Of a DNA stretch of 46,379 bases, positions 1-8,928 are shown piece by piece. The stretch comes from Thermococcus sp. JdFR-02 (GTDB lineage: Archaea; Methanobacteriota_B; Thermococci; Thermococcales; Thermococcaceae), in the NCBI GenBank assembly GCA_002009975.1, contig MTLP01000006.1, forward strand, positions 1 to 46,379, read 5' to 3'. Every line of letters starts with the position of its first letter. Position 1 is the stretch's first letter. Position numbers and translations under genes: made by a program. The notes under the pieces are model-generated. The model was not told where the DNA came from and did no database searches. It worked only from the letters and a program-made list of their open reading frames with translations.

Positions 1-1151
1 TTTAACGCTACCAAATCAATTTCCTCACTTTTATGCCACCACTTTCCAATCTTAACAAACCTAAAAGGCAGTCTCTTCGCTTTGTTAAACTCAACCAAAA
101 AATCCTGTGCAACTTTTTCAAAAACCATACCAAGGTAAGCGTTAAAGTCTTCCATAACAATATCAATAAGCTCCTCTCCCCTTGCCGCTTCAATTAAATC
201 AGCGTTTGGATAAACATAGCGGAACCAAAAGGCAAAATAGAAGTCGTTTAAATAATATTTCCCTTTTCGGCTTTTGTAATTTGCCGTTATTGGGACTTTT
301 CTTTGAACTATCTCAAGCTCCCTAAGAACTGAAAGATATTTACCAACCATCCCTCTATCTAAACCTGTTTCGTTAACTATTTCTCCTAGAGTAGTCTTAC
401 CTCTTGCTATTGCTTCGATTATTGCAAAATAGTTCCTCGGATCTTCCAGTTCTTCTCGTAGAATGAAAATAGCATCTTGGTAAAGTATAGAGTCAAAGCG
501 AAAATACCTCTTTAGATTTTCTTTAATCGTTAATCCATCCGAGAACTCAAGCAAATACGCCGGATTTCCACCTAAGATTCCGTAGACCTTTACCAAATCC
601 TCCCATGAATAGCTAGGAAAGAAGTCTCTAATCTCAAAGAATCTTAAGGGTTTTATCTTTAGCTGTGCAGTTCTCCTACCGTAGAGGGGACTTTTATATC
701 CCAAAAGTTTTTCCATCATGCTTATTGAAGAACCACAGATTATGAAGAAGAGCTTTGAATCCTTCAGCTTCAGATCCCAATATTCTTGGAGAATTGATGG
801 TAATGCTGAATTGCCTTTAACGAGATAAGGAAACTCATCGATTGCTACAATAACCCTTTTATCACTTTTCGATGCAAGGTACTCAAAGAAAGCATCCCAG
901 CTTTGAAAGGGATTTTTGATCAGAAACTTATCATTAAAACACTCAGCCATTTTCTGGGAGAATCGCCTTAGGTTTTCCTTATCACTGGTTTCTCTTGCAA
1001 GAAGGTATACCCCTTTCTTGTTTTCTAGGAATTTTAAAATTAAGGCGGTTTTACCAACCCTTCTCCTTCCATAGATTACTACAAATTCTGCTTTTTCTGA
1101 ATGATACCTTTCCTCCAAAGCTAAAAGTTCTCCTCTTCTATTCACAAACAT
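1..1151 (-). CDS. Archaeal AAA ATPase (PF01637/DUF234-like), 3' truncated by window edge
   Basis: The frame is open from an ATG at 1151 to the window edge, giving 383 complete codons; the C-terminus lies outside. Residues 28-35 form a Walker A motif (GRRRVGKT), and an acidic Walker B-like VAIDEF follows near residue 110. A winged-helix-like stretch (GEIVNETGLDRGMVGKYL) comes near residue 255, and a segment ending in EEIDLV near the truncation matches the start of the nuclease-like C-terminal domain of this family. These ATPases form large lineage-specific families in Thermococcales; their cellular role is unsettled, and roles in defence or mobile elements have been suggested. An in-frame GTG at 1160 is an alternative start. 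There is no good ribosome binding site, and the TATA box lies about 35 bases upstream, so the transcript has almost no leader. Function beyond ATPase is not assigned. Confidence 0.85.
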   Translation of the reverse strand, partial: MFVNRRGELLALEERYHSEKAEFVVIYGRRRVGKTALILKFLENKKGVYLLARETSDKENLRRFSQKMAECFNDKFLIKNPFQSWDAFFEYLASKSDKRVIVAIDEFPYLVKGNSALPSILQEYWDLKLKDSKLFFIICGSSISMMEKLLGYKSPLYGRRTAQLKIKPLRFFEIRDFFPSYSWEDLVKVYGILGGNPAYLLEFSDGLTIKENLKRYFRFDSILYQDAIFILREELEDPRNYFAIIEAIARGKTTLGEIVNETGLDRGMVGKYLSVLRELEIVQRKVPITANYKSRKGKYYLNDFYFAFWFRYVYPNADLIEAARGEELIDIVMEDFNAYLGMVFEKVAQDFLVEFNKAKRLPFRFVKIGKWWHKSEEIDLVAL

Positions 1152-1192
1152 TTTACTCACAAGTAATTTACTTGTAAGTAAATTATTTAAAC
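1152..1192 (-). promoter_or_regulatory. TATA box and two tandem 15-bp dyads overlapping the ATPase start region
   Basis: Reading the plus strand, 1152-1166 is TTTACTCACAAGTAA and 1167-1181 is TTTACTTGTAAGTAA, head to tail without a gap; they differ only at three central bases. The second copy is a perfect dyad (TTACTT-GT-AAGTAA) and the first is a five-base-arm dyad. On the minus strand a TATA box (TTTAAATA, 1184-1191) directly precedes them, so the dyads sit between TATA and the start codon. That is a repressor-type position. The regulator is unknown; autoregulation is an inference. Confidence 0.55.
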
Positions 1193-1261
1193 TTTTCTCC
1201 GAACAAAAGAGATTTTATGCGAATTATGAAATGAAGTCATACAAACTAAAATAAAGAGAAT

Positions 1262-1275
1262 GAAGATAAAAAGCT
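1262..1275 (-). terminator. Possible T-run terminator after hydA
   Basis: Just after the hydA stop codon the minus strand reads CTTTTTATCTTC, a short T-rich run of the kind that terminates archaeal transcription. The hydA stop itself lies in the perfect 14-bp palindrome AAGCTTTAAAGCTT (1270-1283). The evidence is weak because the region is AT-rich anyway. Confidence 0.3.
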
Positions 1276-2559
1276 TTAAAGCTTAACTACATGGACGGAA
1301 CATGAAATACATGGATCAAAAGCTCTAACTGTCATCTCTGATAACAGCTTAAGCCTCTCTGGATCATCTTGATAGTGCTTCTCTGCCATTAATCTTACGT
1401 GCCTTTCCATGATTGCTAAGTTCATTGCTGTTGGTGTAATAATGTCAGCATAGGCAACTTTTCCATCTTTAACCTCCAAAGCATAAACTAACAATCCTCT
1501 TGGAGCTTCTGTAATGCTTACTCCAAAACCGTCTTTTAGCTCGACTTCGTCCCTTGGTCTTATCTCCCACTTTGCTAATGTTTCATCTATTAAGTCAATT
1601 GCCCTTTCTGTGAAGTAAACTAATTCCAAGGCTTGAGCAAAGTTGTTTGCAAAACAGTTATCGTATCTTAAGAGATCCTTGTATTGCTCATAAAGTTCCT
1701 TGGCTTTTCCATAAAGCAAATCAGCGTTGTTGACAACTCTCGAAATTGCACCTACCATGAAAGGCTTTTCTTTGTAGAAACTGTGTTTTGCAAAGCTGTG
1801 CTCAACAACTTTTTCAATTATATGGTTCCTGTAATCCTCAACTGGGAATTTAAAGCCATCATTAACTTTTATGTAGTCTCCATAAATGCCGTAAACCCCA
1901 TCCCTTGGATCAACAGCCATGTGAACGTTCTCTTTGTCCTCGACTTCACTAAATTGCTCAAGCTTTGCAAAAAGTTCAACTGTATACTCAGCCAAAGGTA
2001 ATGCTTCTTTTAATTCTCGCTTAAGCTCTTCAAATTGAGCTTTGGTTGGTAGTTTCCCAAAACCACCTAAGACAGCATTCTCCTGATGAATAGCTCTTGA
2101 GCCAAGATAATCCATAACTTTTGAACCTATGTTCTTTAAAGCTAAAGCATACTCGATCTCTTTCTTATACTTGTCAACCATACTCAATGGGTTTCCATAG
2201 CCAAGGTAGTCAGGTAAAACAAGCAAATACAAGTGTAGAGCATGGCTCTCTATCATGTCTCCAATATATAAAAGCTCCCTCAGCTTCTGTATCTCATCTC
2301 TTGGAGTGAAGCCAATAGCCTTTTCTGCCGCTTCAATAGCAGTTAGCTTATGTGAAGCTGAACAGAATGAACAAATTCTTGGATAAATTGCTAAAGCCTC
2401 GTCAAGTTTTTTCCCTATGGTTATGGCTTCAAAGAACCTTGGACCTTCAATTATGTTGAGCTTAACCTCTTTAAGCCCTTCATCTCCAACAACTATTTCA
2501 ATTCCACCTTTACCTTCAACTCTCGCAATGTGATCAACTGTAATAGGGATGTACATCAT
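1276..2559 (-). CDS. hydA: Sulfhydrogenase I alpha subunit (NiFe hydrogenase large subunit)
   Basis: This is the catalytic subunit of the cytosolic NADP-dependent hydrogenase I of Thermococcales, which interconverts H2 and NADPH. The NiFe site ligands are visible: the N-terminal [10 protein letters not shown] motif (C63, C66) and the C-terminal DPCISCSVH motif (C417, C420). The four residues after H423 (VVKL) are the tail expected to be removed by the maturation protease. The length of 427 aa fits the family. It is the last gene of the hydBGDA operon, and its start overlaps the hydD stop (ATGATG). The ATG at 2559 is listed, but the next ATG (2556) has better spacing from the GGAGG upstream. 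All metal ligands are present, so the protein should be active. Confidence 0.97.
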   Translation of the reverse strand: MMYIPITVDHIARVEGKGGIEIVVGDEGLKEVKLNIIEGPRFFEAITIGKKLDEALAIYPRICSFCSASHKLTAIEAAEKAIGFTPRDEIQKLRELLYIGDMIESHALHLYLLVLPDYLGYGNPLSMVDKYKKEIEYALALKNIGSKVMDYLGSRAIHQENAVLGGFGKLPTKAQFEELKRELKEALPLAEYTVELFAKLEQFSEVEDKENVHMAVDPRDGVYGIYGDYIKVNDGFKFPVEDYRNHIIEKVVEHSFAKHSFYKEKPFMVGAISRVVNNADLLYGKAKELYEQYKDLLRYDNCFANNFAQALELVYFTERAIDLIDETLAKWEIRPRDEVELKDGFGVSITEAPRGLLVYALEVKDGKVAYADIITPTAMNLAIMERHVRLMAEKHYQDDPERLKLLSEMTVRAFDPCISCSVHVVKL

Positions 2560-3341
2560 TCTCCCTCCTCAAAGACTTTGTTTATCATTTCTTCAAGCTT
2601 TGGATTGTGAGCATTGAAGATTCTCATCCTCTCTAAGATTTCCTCCTTTGTGAGTCCCTTCTTTTTGAATTCTCTGGCTAAAGAATCAAACCATGCCACA
2701 CCATAACCAACAGCACCTCTACACCCAATACAAGCTATGTTAAAGCTTGGACACCTTGCATCACAGCCAGCTGTGGTTAAAGGTCCTAAACAGGGTTCAC
2801 CCTTTTCGATTAGTATACATGGGTTTCCATTTAAGCGGCACTCTACACAGACTGGATAATCAATATCTTCGGGCCATGAACCAATTAAGAAAGTTCCCAA
2901 TGCATAGAGAAAGTCCTTCTTTTCGGGTGGACAGCCATAGAGTTTATAATCAACTTTTATATAGTTTTCAACTGGTTCTGCCATCTTTGGTTCAAACTTT
3001 ACTCTTCCATCTCCGTAAACAGTCTTCCAAAGCTCTTCAAGCTCTTTATCTTTGCCCCAGCTTTGGACTCCTCCATGAATAGCACAAGAACCAACGGCAA
3101 TCACTATCTTAGCTTTCTCTCTAATTTTTTTGATTAACTCGATTTCTTCTTGAGTTGAAACACTTCCCTCAATGAACGCTATATCAACTTCTCTTTCCTC
3201 ATCACTATCTCTGTCGACCATAAACCAGCACTCAATGTTTGCCTTATCAAGAAGCTGAACTATTTCATCCATCATAGCGAATTGTAATTGACAGCCGTAG
3301 CATGAAGTGAGAGCGTAAAATCCAATTCTAACTTTTTCCAT
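2556..3341 (-). CDS. hydD: Sulfhydrogenase I delta subunit (NiFe hydrogenase small subunit)
   Basis: Small subunit that carries electrons from the NiFe site. With the start at 3341 it has 261 residues. The proximal [4Fe-4S] ligands are C14 and C17 (LTSCYGC), C86 (GSCA) and C137 (YGCPPE). A second group at C165, C168, C175, C184, C193, C197, C204 and C207 matches the medial and distal clusters of the family. The reading frame extends to a GTG at 3350, but the GAGGTGAT box sits correctly only for the ATG at 3341, which also matches the known N-terminus of this protein (M[16 protein letters not shown]). It lies between hydG, with a gap of about ten bases, and hydA, with overlapping stop and start. 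It acts in the cytosol as part of the HydABGD heterotetramer. Confidence 0.96.
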   Translation of the reverse strand: MEKVRIGFYALTSCYGCQLQFAMMDEIVQLLDKANIECWFMVDRDSDEEREVDIAFIEGSVSTQEEIELIKKIREKAKIVIAVGSCAIHGGVQSWGKDKELEELWKTVYGDGRVKFEPKMAEPVENYIKVDYKLYGCPPEKKDFLYALGTFLIGSWPEDIDYPVCVECRLNGNPCILIEKGEPCLGPLTTAGCDARCPSFNIACIGCRGAVGYGVAWFDSLAREFKKKGLTKEEILERMRIFNAHNPKLEEMINKVFEEGE

Positions 3342-3351
3342 CCCCATCACC

Positions 3352-4203
3352 TCAATCCAATAGCCCCGGTGTTGATACTATGTCAAAGTAACCAAATACT
3401 GGACCATCCTTACATATATACTTCCAAGAGGTGCTTGTTCCAACGTTACAGTGACCACATTTTCCAATTCCACACTTCATCCTTCTTTCAAGGGTTACGT
3501 AGATGTTCTCTGGTCTATAGCCGTAATTTATGAGCGTTTCAAAAACATCCCTATACATTCTAGGAGGTCCACAAACTGTTACTGCAGTTTTCTTTGGGTT
3601 TGTATTCGCCTCAACTATGAATTGTTGAGGTCTTCCCTTCAATCCCTTCCATTCCTTATCTCTCGTGACACTTTGAATTATCTTAACGTTTTCAGCCTCT
3701 GCTAAATCCCTAATAGCTTCAAGCTCCTTATAGAATAAGAGTTCCTTTCCATATCTCGCTGTGTTAATGAAAGTTATGTTTCCAAATTTCCATCTGTTAT
3801 CCATTGCATAGAGAAAGACGCTTCTTAGGGGAGCAGTTCCAAGACCAGCAGCAATGATTAATAAATCCATCCCTTCCCACTCATCAACTGGAAATCCATT
3901 TCCATATGGCCCTCTAACTAATACTGTGTCACCTGGCTTTAGCCTATGAATTACAGTGGTTACCCTTCCAATTCTCCTAATACAAAGCTCAAAGAAACCT
4001 TTCCTCATTGGTGATGAACATATACTAATTGGAACCTCTCCAACTCCCGGGATAGTCAATTGAACGAACTGCCCTGGCTTGAATGTCCAATTCTCAGCAA
4101 TTTCAGAATTTTCAAATCTAAAGAGGAACAACTTTTCGGTCTCAGTTAAATCATAAACCCTTAAAACCTTTGCTTTTTCTAATGCATAAGGGTTATCGCT
4201 CAT
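3352..4203 (-). CDS. hydG: Sulfhydrogenase I gamma subunit (FAD/NADP(H)-binding diaphorase)
   Basis: Ferredoxin-NADP reductase-like subunit that exchanges electrons with NADP(H). The N-terminal half is a FAD-binding barrel containing the segment [11 protein letters not shown] near residue 60. The middle is a nucleotide-binding Rossmann-like domain with [11 protein letters not shown] near residues 118-128. The C-terminus has a [2Fe-2S] motif with C244, C249, C252 and C264. At 283 aa it has the normal length. The ATG at 4203 has a GGAGGTG ribosome binding site seven bases upstream, inside the end of hydB, and overlaps the hydB stop as ATGA. Translational coupling within the operon is likely. 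Confidence 0.96.
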   Translation of the reverse strand: MSDNPYALEKAKVLRVYDLTETEKLFLFRFENSEIAENWTFKPGQFVQLTIPGVGEVPISICSSPMRKGFFELCIRRIGRVTTVIHRLKPGDTVLVRGPYGNGFPVDEWEGMDLLIIAAGLGTAPLRSVFLYAMDNRWKFGNITFINTARYGKELLFYKELEAIRDLAEAENVKIIQSVTRDKEWKGLKGRPQQFIVEANTNPKKTAVTVCGPPRMYRDVFETLINYGYRPENIYVTLERRMKCGIGKCGHCNVGTSTSWKYICKDGPVFGYFDIVSTPGLLD

Positions 4204-5291
4204 TGCTTAGCACCTCCATAGGCAAATCCTCTCTTTGGAATCTCCTCGCTAATCTCAGGTGGACAGCTTTTGTCTTCCAATCCCATAATCGTCCTTAAAT
4301 TCTTTACAAAGCTGATTCCTGCTGGGCAGAAGTAGGTACATCTTCCACAGCCAACACAGTAGCTTAATCCAAGCTTTTCGTTATAGGAGTTCTTACATAG
4401 ATAGCGGTTCATGAAACGAGACCTTTTAGTTGGTCTAAAGTTGTGATTACCTGCAACTAAGCCGTGACTCCTCAACTGACAAGAATCCCATCTTCTAATC
4501 CTAACACCAGTGTCTCCATCAAGATTTGGTATATCTTGGACTTCATAGCATCTACAAGTTGGACAAGTTGTATTACAATTACCACATGCCAAACAGAGCT
4601 CGCTTTGCTCATCCCACATTGGGTGTTCCATTTCAAGCTCAAGCAAGTATCTAAGGCTACCCCAATCTTCGTGATATTTAAATGATTCTTCTCTCTTCTT
4701 TTCAAATTCTCTAAAGTCACAGATATCTTGACTTGTAACTTCCTCAAAGAGCTTTATGCTCTTGTCAACTATTCTGTGTCCTATTGGTGTGCCAACCCTA
4801 ACCAGATAACCATCTGGAAGTTCGTGCAAGAACAAATCAAAACCATCATCAGCAAAATCGGTCTCTCTTAAGTTACAGAAACAGTATTCATCTGGCATAC
4901 AGCTTATACCAATGATAATTCCTTTTTCCCTTCTAACTTTGTAGTATTTGTCTGGAAATTCGTCTAAGTAGATAGTGTCCATAATCTTTAGTGCAAAGAT
5001 GTCACATGCGTGAAGACCAAACACAACAAAGGGTTCAACATTTTCAATAGTTTCTTTATACTCAGCTTTTGAAATGCTGAACTCAAACATCTTTTCTCTC
5101 GGCAAGAAGAAGAACTTCTTAGGTGGCATTATCGTTCTGTTGTAATGGAATTCTATCTTTTTAACATCATCAACTTCTCTGAAGTCATAGAACTTTTCTG
5201 AGATCTTTACTGGAGCATAAAGTTTTCCATAATCCTTTAACCTCTCAAGGAAGTCATAAATATTCTCTTTTGGAAGTTTAACATATCTCAC
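4200..5291 (-). CDS. hydB: Sulfhydrogenase I beta subunit (iron-sulfur electron-transfer subunit)
   Basis: First gene of the hydBGDA operon. The protein links the hydrogenase half to the diaphorase half and contributes to the sulfur-reducing activity of the enzyme. Two cysteine groups are visible: C233, C236, C239, C243 (with C246 and C248) and C312, C315, C318, C322, both of the C-x2-C-x2-C-x3-C kind. I chose a GTG start at 5291 because it follows a GGGGGG ribosome binding site and gives [10 protein letters not shown], matching the family N-terminus; the upstream in-frame ATG (5309) has no ribosome binding site. That yields 363 residues. A strong TATA box and a SurR-like site lie upstream. 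Confidence 0.93.
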   Translation of the reverse strand: MRYVKLPKENIYDFLERLKDYGKLYAPVKISEKFYDFREVDDVKKIEFHYNRTIMPPKKFFFLPREKMFEFSISKAEYKETIENVEPFVVFGLHACDIFALKIMDTIYLDEFPDKYYKVRREKGIIIGISCMPDEYCFCNLRETDFADDGFDLFLHELPDGYLVRVGTPIGHRIVDKSIKLFEEVTSQDICDFREFEKKREESFKYHEDWGSLRYLLELEMEHPMWDEQSELCLACGNCNTTCPTCRCYEVQDIPNLDGDTGVRIRRWDSCQLRSHGLVAGNHNFRPTKRSRFMNRYLCKNSYNEKLGLSYCVGCGRCTYFCPAGISFVKNLRTIMGLEDKSCPPEISEEIPKRGFAYGGAKQ

Positions 5292-5365
5292 CTTCTTCCC
5301 CCCATACAATGTACGTGATTATTCATACGCTCATTTTTATTCATTTCAATTGCACCTCTCTTGCT

Positions 5366-5384
5366 AAATATAAAAAGTCTTTCT
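5366..5384 (-). promoter_or_regulatory. hydBGDA promoter (BRE and TATA)
   Basis: Reading the minus strand, AGAAAGAC followed by TTTTTATATTT gives a good archaeal BRE plus TATA box about 75 bases before the chosen hydB start, which predicts a leader of roughly 50 bases. It is the best TATA-like element on this strand between hydB and 5563. Confidence 0.6.
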
Positions 5385-5400
5385 AAACCCTTAATTTATC

Positions 5401-5417
5401 AACCAAAGGTTGTAAAT
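5401..5417. promoter_or_regulatory. SurR-like binding site upstream of the hydrogenase promoter
   Basis: The plus strand reads AAC-CAAAG-GTT-GTA-AAT. The sulfur-response regulator SurR of Thermococcales is known to bind GTT-n3-AAC, extended by n5-GTT, and to activate hydrogenase operons from sites upstream of BRE/TATA. Here the n5-spaced AAC/GTT pair is exact and the n3-spaced half has one mismatch (AAT for AAC). It lies about 17 bases upstream of the BRE, the position expected for an activator. Binding is inferred, not shown. Confidence 0.45.
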
Positions 5418-5562
5418 ACTTTACATTCTAAAACTGCAGTGTCATGATTCTCTGCTAAATGTTACCTACTGTAAAAATACTGACAGTAATGAAGTTTTGG
5501 AATCCACAGATGTACATAATTATCCTATAACCTTTTAAAACTCTTCATCCTTTGTTTTAATC

Positions 5563-6900
5563 ATGCAAATCATAAGTCAAGAGTTAGTGGCTCAAATTCT
5601 AAGTGAAATTGAAAAGACAGGTTCCTCAGCTAAGAGTATTTTAGAAAAGAAATTCAAAAAAATGGGAATTGATGACCCAAAAATTAGGGGTTTAGTTCAT
5701 GCCTACGTCTTTGAAATCCTCAAATGGAGAAAAAAGATTGATTTTATTATAAACAGTGTTTTAAAAGGTTCTAAAATTGAAGATTTAGACCTGCTTTTGG
5801 CAAATATTTTGAGAGTAGGCGTTTATGAGATGAAGCTTAAGGGTGTGAATCCAGCATTAGCAACAGATTCAGCAGTTCGATTAGTGAAGAAGCATTATGG
5901 ATTACGAAGAGCTAAATTTGCCAATGCTGTTTTAAGATTTGCCGAGGAATTTGATGAAGAAAAAGCCCTTACAAAGCTTAAAGAGAAAGACAGAATAGAA
6001 TATTTGAGTGTTAAATTCTCCCATCCACACTGGTATGTGGAATATACCATAGATTTGCTTGGTTATGAAAACGCTATAAGATTAATGATTTCAAATAATA
6101 AGCCGCAGCGCTATTATGTGAGAGTAAATCAATTAAAAACAGATATTGACAAGCTTAAGGAATATTTAGAAGAAAACAACGTCAAAGTTGCCATGACTCC
6201 AATTCCCGACGTCCTAAAGGTCTTAGAGTATGAAAAACCGATTACAAGACTTGAATGGTATAAGTTAGGATATTTTGTGATCCAAGACTTAGCCAGTGCT
6301 TATGTTGCCCATGTTTTGGAACCGGAGAGAGGAGATAGGATTTTAGACTTAGCAGCAGCCCCAGGGAGTAAAACATTTCATGTTGCACATTTGATGGAAA
6401 ATACCGGTGAGATAGTTGCTGTAGATTACTCCCTAGAGCGTTTAAAAAGGATGCGCGAGAAAATGAAAATTTTGGGAATAAGGAATGTTAAATTGATCCA
6501 CGCAGATGGCATGAAATTCAAAGACAAAAAAGAATTTGACAAGATTATTCTTGATCCACCTTGCTCATCATCAGGAACTTATAGACAATTTCCAGAGGTA
6601 AAGTGGCTTTTTGATGAAAAAAAGATTAAGGGAGTGATAAAAGTTCAAAGAGCAATGCTTAGAAATGCCTACCGCAACTTGAGAAAGGAGGGTGAAATAA
6701 CCTATTCAACCTGCTCAATTAGGGTTGGTGAAAATGAGGAGAACATCAAATATGCCTTAAGCTTGGGTTTTGAGTTGGTTGATTATCCTTTTGATTGGGG
6801 TGAGAAGGGATTCACGGATATTGGAGATAAAGTGTTTAGAACTTTCACACACATAAATGACTGCAACAGCTTTTTTATAGCAAAATTAAAAAAGCCATGA
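5563..6900 (+). CDS. RsmB/NSUN-family RNA cytosine-5 methyltransferase with N-terminal NusB domain
   Basis: SAM-dependent RNA m5C methyltransferase of 445 aa. The N-terminal 150 residues are alpha-helical and NusB-like (LVHAYVFEILKWRKKID). The catalytic domain has the SAM-binding motif DLAAAPGSKT at 262-271, motif IV DPPCSSSG with C334, and motif VI TYSTCS with C384. These are the two cysteines used for release and catalysis in this family. The substrate, rRNA or tRNA, cannot be told from sequence. It is transcribed divergently from hydB. The TATA-like CTTTTAAAAC at about 5532-5541 lies some 26 bases before the ATG, so the mRNA is probably leaderless, in line with the lack of a ribosome binding site. 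Confidence 0.92.
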   Translation: MQIISQELVAQILSEIEKTGSSAKSILEKKFKKMGIDDPKIRGLVHAYVFEILKWRKKIDFIINSVLKGSKIEDLDLLLANILRVGVYEMKLKGVNPALATDSAVRLVKKHYGLRRAKFANAVLRFAEEFDEEKALTKLKEKDRIEYLSVKFSHPHWYVEYTIDLLGYENAIRLMISNNKPQRYYVRVNQLKTDIDKLKEYLEENNVKVAMTPIPDVLKVLEYEKPITRLEWYKLGYFVIQDLASAYVAHVLEPERGDRILDLAAAPGSKTFHVAHLMENTGEIVAVDYSLERLKRMREKMKILGIRNVKLIHADGMKFKDKKEFDKIILDPPCSSSGTYRQFPEVKWLFDEKKIKGVIKVQRAMLRNAYRNLRKEGEITYSTCSIRVGENEENIKYALSLGFELVDYPFDWGEKGFTDIGDKVFRTFTHINDCNSFFIAKLKKP

Positions 6901-6903
6901 TGC

Positions 6904-7524
6904 TTAAACAATGAAAAAGAACAATAATAACAAAATTCCTGGAACTGTTACTTCGTCTATAACTGAAGGTTGAGGGAGACTTTCTGCTAAAGTTGCCATG
7001 GATGAAATAAAGATTCCATTTTTAAGTTCTAAGCCTAAGAGTGTGCAAATTAAGACTGAAATTATCAACATTGCCAAACTTCCAAAAATGCTTTTTCTCG
7101 GATTCCAAGGTATTTTCGGTTTGTGTAAGTAGCGTCCAATTATAGCCGCTACTGCATCACCAAAGCTCGCTATTGTTATTGCAATTACAGCTTCTAAAGG
7201 ATTTAGAAAGTAAATTATCAGAATAGCAAACCCCCAGAAGTAAAGCGCCCCCATAAAGTGTCTTTTTTCAATTTCCTCTTTTCTTGCCATGATTTGATAG
7301 GTTTTTGTCGTTATGGGTGCTTCATAAGGGATGAAGCCTTTGATATAAAGTTCATTCCAGAGATAAAGGAGAAAGAAAAGCATTGCTATCCAAAGACCAA
7401 CAGTCCTGCCAAGGAAAACTAGTATCGGATAGGCTAAAAAACCTGGAATCATGTGAATACTTTTCCTTTTTAACTCAATTAGAGCAGCCTCTTTTCCATG
7501 AGCATATAGGTCTATCCTCTCCAT
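6904..7524 (-). CDS. Dolichol kinase/phosphatidate cytidylyltransferase-like integral membrane protein
   Basis: Polytopic membrane protein of 206 aa. It contains the signature of the SEC59/DGK1/VTE5 family of CTP-dependent polyprenol or phytol kinases: GDAVAAIIGRYLHK (about residues 123-136), then PRKSIFGSLAM, and near the C-terminus AESLPQP with VIDEVTVP. Such enzymes phosphorylate isoprenoid alcohols, which in archaea would feed dolichol-phosphate or archaeal lipid salvage. About six hydrophobic segments are visible. The ATG follows AAGGTG at a usable distance, and TATA-like CTTTTTAAAC lies near 7571-7580. It converges on the methyltransferase gene, with only three bases between the stops. 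The exact substrate is not inferable. Confidence 0.82.
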   Translation of the reverse strand: MERIDLYAHGKEAALIELKRKSIHMIPGFLAYPILVFLGRTVGLWIAMLFFLLYLWNELYIKGFIPYEAPITTKTYQIMARKEEIEKRHFMGALYFWGFAILIIYFLNPLEAVIAITIASFGDAVAAIIGRYLHKPKIPWNPRKSIFGSLAMLIISVLICTLLGLELKNGIFISSMATLAESLPQPSVIDEVTVPGILLLLFFFIV

Positions 7525-7598
7525 GAAAAAACACCTTATTTAAGACACTAACAAATTAATTAGAGTTCAAAGTTTAAAAAGTTTAAGAAAAGCAAAAA

Positions 7599-8924
7599 TC
7601 ACTTTGTAGCTTTGGTTATTCCAACGTCCTTAATCAGAACATAAGGAGTAAATGCTGGTGTATCCACTTCCCACCAGTGAATTTGGTAAATTTCCTTTCC
7701 TAAGGCGACTATGTTTTCAAATATCTTCTGCATATTGTCACTTACTCTAATGTTTCTTATTGGCTTTGTTATTTCTCCGTTCTCAATTAAGAAAGCTCCA
7801 TCCCTTGGTATCGTTGAAAAGTCTCCAGTAACATAATTTTGGAACCTTGTATACCAAACGTTTGTAATATAAATTCCTTTTCTGACTTCTTGGAAAAGTT
7901 CCTCCTTTGAGTAATCCCCTGGCTCTAAATACATGTTCCATGCCCTTGGCATCATCAAACCTGCATTTGCAGTTGTTTCAGTTTTGTATTTCCTTGCATA
8001 GCTTGTATTTAGAAGATAGGTCTTTAAAACTCCCTTTTCAATTATTGTGGTTTCTTTCGTAGGAACACCTTCCTCATCGAATTTTCTCGTCCCATAACCA
8101 TTTGGCATATTTCCAACATCTTTGAGAACTATATCTTCATTTGCAATCTTTTGTCCTATTTTTCCAGCTAAAAAGCTAAATCCAGCTTCAACAGCAAAAA
8201 CTGAAGCCATCCAGCTCATATATGATAAGATATTTGCAAAAGCTAATGGGTCAAAGATTATGTCGTATTTTCCAGGTTCTCCCTCTATTGGATTTTGAAC
8301 CATTTTTGCAATTTCACCAGCTTTTCTCCCAGCAAATTCTGGATCGAATTTGTCTAAAACCCTTGAAGAACTCGTTCCATGACCACTTGCAACATCATCA
8401 ACAAAAGCCCTAACGCTAATCTCTATTCCCGTTCCTTCATCAAATCCCTCTACATCGTTGCTCGTGGTTAAATAAACCCTATTATGATCTGTGTATAAAA
8501 CACCAGCAACTCTCTTGGCTCCTTCCTCTAAAGCAGCATTTATAGCTTGTTCAACATAAACATTTGGCTCATCCAATTCAACAATTCTCTTGTCAAAGGT
8601 CTCTGGAATGTCTTTGTATTTAAAGGGACCCTCTGCAATACCGTAATAATCTTCTTTAGGCTTCATACTTTTAACAGAGCTTAAAAGTACTTTCAGAGTC
8701 TCCTCGATAGTCTTTTCATCAAAATTAGTTAGCTCTGTTGCGGCTAACCTCTTCTCGTATTCAACAAAGATTTGAGCTTTCTTATAATTCCAGTGCTTTG
8801 CGATAGTTATTTCATTGTTTGCAAATCTAACCTGCCTTCTGTCAGTTTCATAACCTAAAACAACAACATCTCCAAAGCCAAGCTCCTTTGCTTTCTTTAA
8901 GATGAATTCATTAACGTCAAACAT
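7599..8924 (-). CDS. tldE: TldE/PmbA-family protein (non-catalytic partner of TldD)
   Basis: A 441-aa member of the TldD/PmbA family, second in a two-gene operon directly after tldD with four bases between them. It has the family fold features, such as a GDFSTIPRDGAFLIENGE segment near residues 365-385, but lacks the HExxxH zinc motif. That is typical of the TldE (PmbA) subunit, which pairs with TldD to build the enclosed protease chamber. In bacteria TldD/TldE degrade unfolded peptides and mature microcin B17; the archaeal substrate is unknown. The ATG follows GAGGTGAAA. T-rich sequence after the stop (TTTTTGCTTTTCTT) may terminate the operon. Confidence 0.9.
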   Translation of the reverse strand: MFDVNEFILKKAKELGFGDVVVLGYETDRRQVRFANNEITIAKHWNYKKAQIFVEYEKRLAATELTNFDEKTIEETLKVLLSSVKSMKPKEDYYGIAEGPFKYKDIPETFDKRIVELDEPNVYVEQAINAALEEGAKRVAGVLYTDHNRVYLTTSNDVEGFDEGTGIEISVRAFVDDVASGHGTSSSRVLDKFDPEFAGRKAGEIAKMVQNPIEGEPGKYDIIFDPLAFANILSYMSWMASVFAVEAGFSFLAGKIGQKIANEDIVLKDVGNMPNGYGTRKFDEEGVPTKETTIIEKGVLKTYLLNTSYARKYKTETTANAGLMMPRAWNMYLEPGDYSKEELFQEVRKGIYITNVWYTRFQNYVTGDFSTIPRDGAFLIENGEITKPIRNIRVSDNMQKIFENIVALGKEIYQIHWWEVDTPAFTPYVLIKDVGITKATK

Positions 8925-8928
8925 ATTT

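Noticed and set aside
4472-4747. A 91-codon frame inside hydB on the same strand
   Set aside because: It is a shifted frame within a well-supported iron-sulfur subunit gene whose cysteine motifs lie in the other frame.
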